20,684 nucleotides of DNA from a virus: the IMG/VR virus record IMGVR_UViG_3300007734_000445, positions 1-20,684 of that record; one strand, written 5' to 3'. Numbering within the stretch: the stretch's first letter is position 1; each line of letters starts with the position of its first letter. The position numbers and the translations under genes were made by a program. This document shows positions 20,497-20,684 of the stretch, one piece after another. The notes beneath the pieces were generated by a model, which was given only the letters and a program-made list of their open reading frames with translations, was not told where the DNA came from and did no database searches.

Positions 20497-20684
20497 CGTT
20501 CAACCCTGAAAGCCGTTGCCCCACCTGTGCCGCGATAAAATGCATCATTGACTGTATTGACGATAGTTCGTGCAGCTGCTTCCGGATCACCAACGATGCC
20601 CATATTGACTGTGACTTGTGGTGCCACGGCATTGCTTTGGTATCCGGCAGGTGCCCCACCGATTGTCACTGTTGGTTTGAATAG
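20493..20684 (-). CDS. Tape measure protein, C-terminal fragment, unit X
   Basis: The last 63 codons of a gene entering from the right edge. ARTIVNTVNDAFYRGTGG matches ARTIVNTLNDSFYRGTSG at the end of the Y tape measure, and the ATGA junction with the minor tail gene is the same. The fragment shows that unit X continues upstream with a tail module like that of Y. Confidence 0.85.
   Translation of the reverse strand, partial: LFKPTVTIGGAPAGYQSNAVAPQVTVNMGIVGDPEAAARTIVNTVNDAFYRGTGGATAFRVER

Noticed and set aside
1-20684. Artefactual duplication by the assembler
   Set aside because: X and Y differ in gene content and strongly in sequence, so one template was not copied twice. A chimera of two real phages is still possible and is left open in the findings.
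1-20684. Tandem prophages with attachment sites
   Set aside because: No integrase, repressor, tRNA-end repeat or host gene was seen; the HNH and TerL genes at the junctions overlap directly.
1-20684. CRISPR array, tRNA or rRNA genes
   Set aside because: No spaced direct repeats, cloverleaf or rRNA-like stretches were noticed on reading; a formal scan was not possible.

Overview
The window is wall-to-wall phage DNA. Every gene lies on the minus strand, so the text below reads right to left in the direction of transcription. Genes overlap by 1 to 23 bases or are separated by a few bases, and no gene-free stretch exceeds about 110 bases. The gene set (HNH next to TerL, portal, fused prohead protease and major capsid protein, connectors, tail tube, frameshifted tail chaperone, tape measure, M15 endolysin, holin, SLT-like hydrolase) is that of a very small siphovirus of Actinomycetia. 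Mid-range GC and strong GGAG-type ribosome sites fit an aquatic actinobacterial host, but host assignment is inference. I see no integrase, repressor, polymerase, primase, helicase, tRNA or host gene.

The main point is that the window holds parts of three successive phage genomes joined head to tail. Unit X (right, 20684 to about 14600) runs from the end of a tape measure gene through minor tail protein, fibre, fibre accessory protein, M15 endolysin, holin, membrane protein, a small DNA-metabolism cassette, SLT-like hydrolase and HNH. Unit Y (about 14600 to 95) looks complete: TerL, portal, protease-capsid fusion, connectors, tail, fibre, lysis, DNA cassette, hydrolase, HNH. At the far left the first 20 codons of a third TerL (unit Z) begin. 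TerL start to TerL start is 14,500 bp, close to the complete genomes of the smallest known actinobacterial siphoviruses. X and Y are homologous over the shared part but clearly diverged, so this is not a simple duplication. Z could be a third type, or X again if the source molecule is a circular or repeating X-Y dimer.

Within each unit the morphogenesis genes come first, then lysis (M15 peptidase, holin, one or two small membrane proteins). Next comes the only gap of promoter size (71 bp in Y, 94 bp in X). It is followed by a cassette of a tiny membrane protein, a putative ssDNA-annealing protein with a zinc finger, zinc ribbons and a PD-(D/E)XK-like nuclease. The last genes are an exchangeable slot (Dam-type methylase in Y, FmdB-like zinc ribbon in X), a secreted SLT-like hydrolase and HNH, running straight into the next TerL.

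No replication protein is seen, but both units carry a cluster of DnaA-box-like 9-mers inside the 5' end of the hydrolase gene, in matching order and near-matching spacing although the reading frame over them differs. This suggests a host-DnaA-dependent origin overlapping a gene. Other notable signals are a CCCAAAA slippery site in the tail chaperone, a GGGAG/CTCCC/GGGAG switch-like leader conserved in both units, and a 19-base perfectly conserved element 34 bases upstream of both TerL starts (candidate cos or packaging site). That element could explain how different genomes came to be joined.
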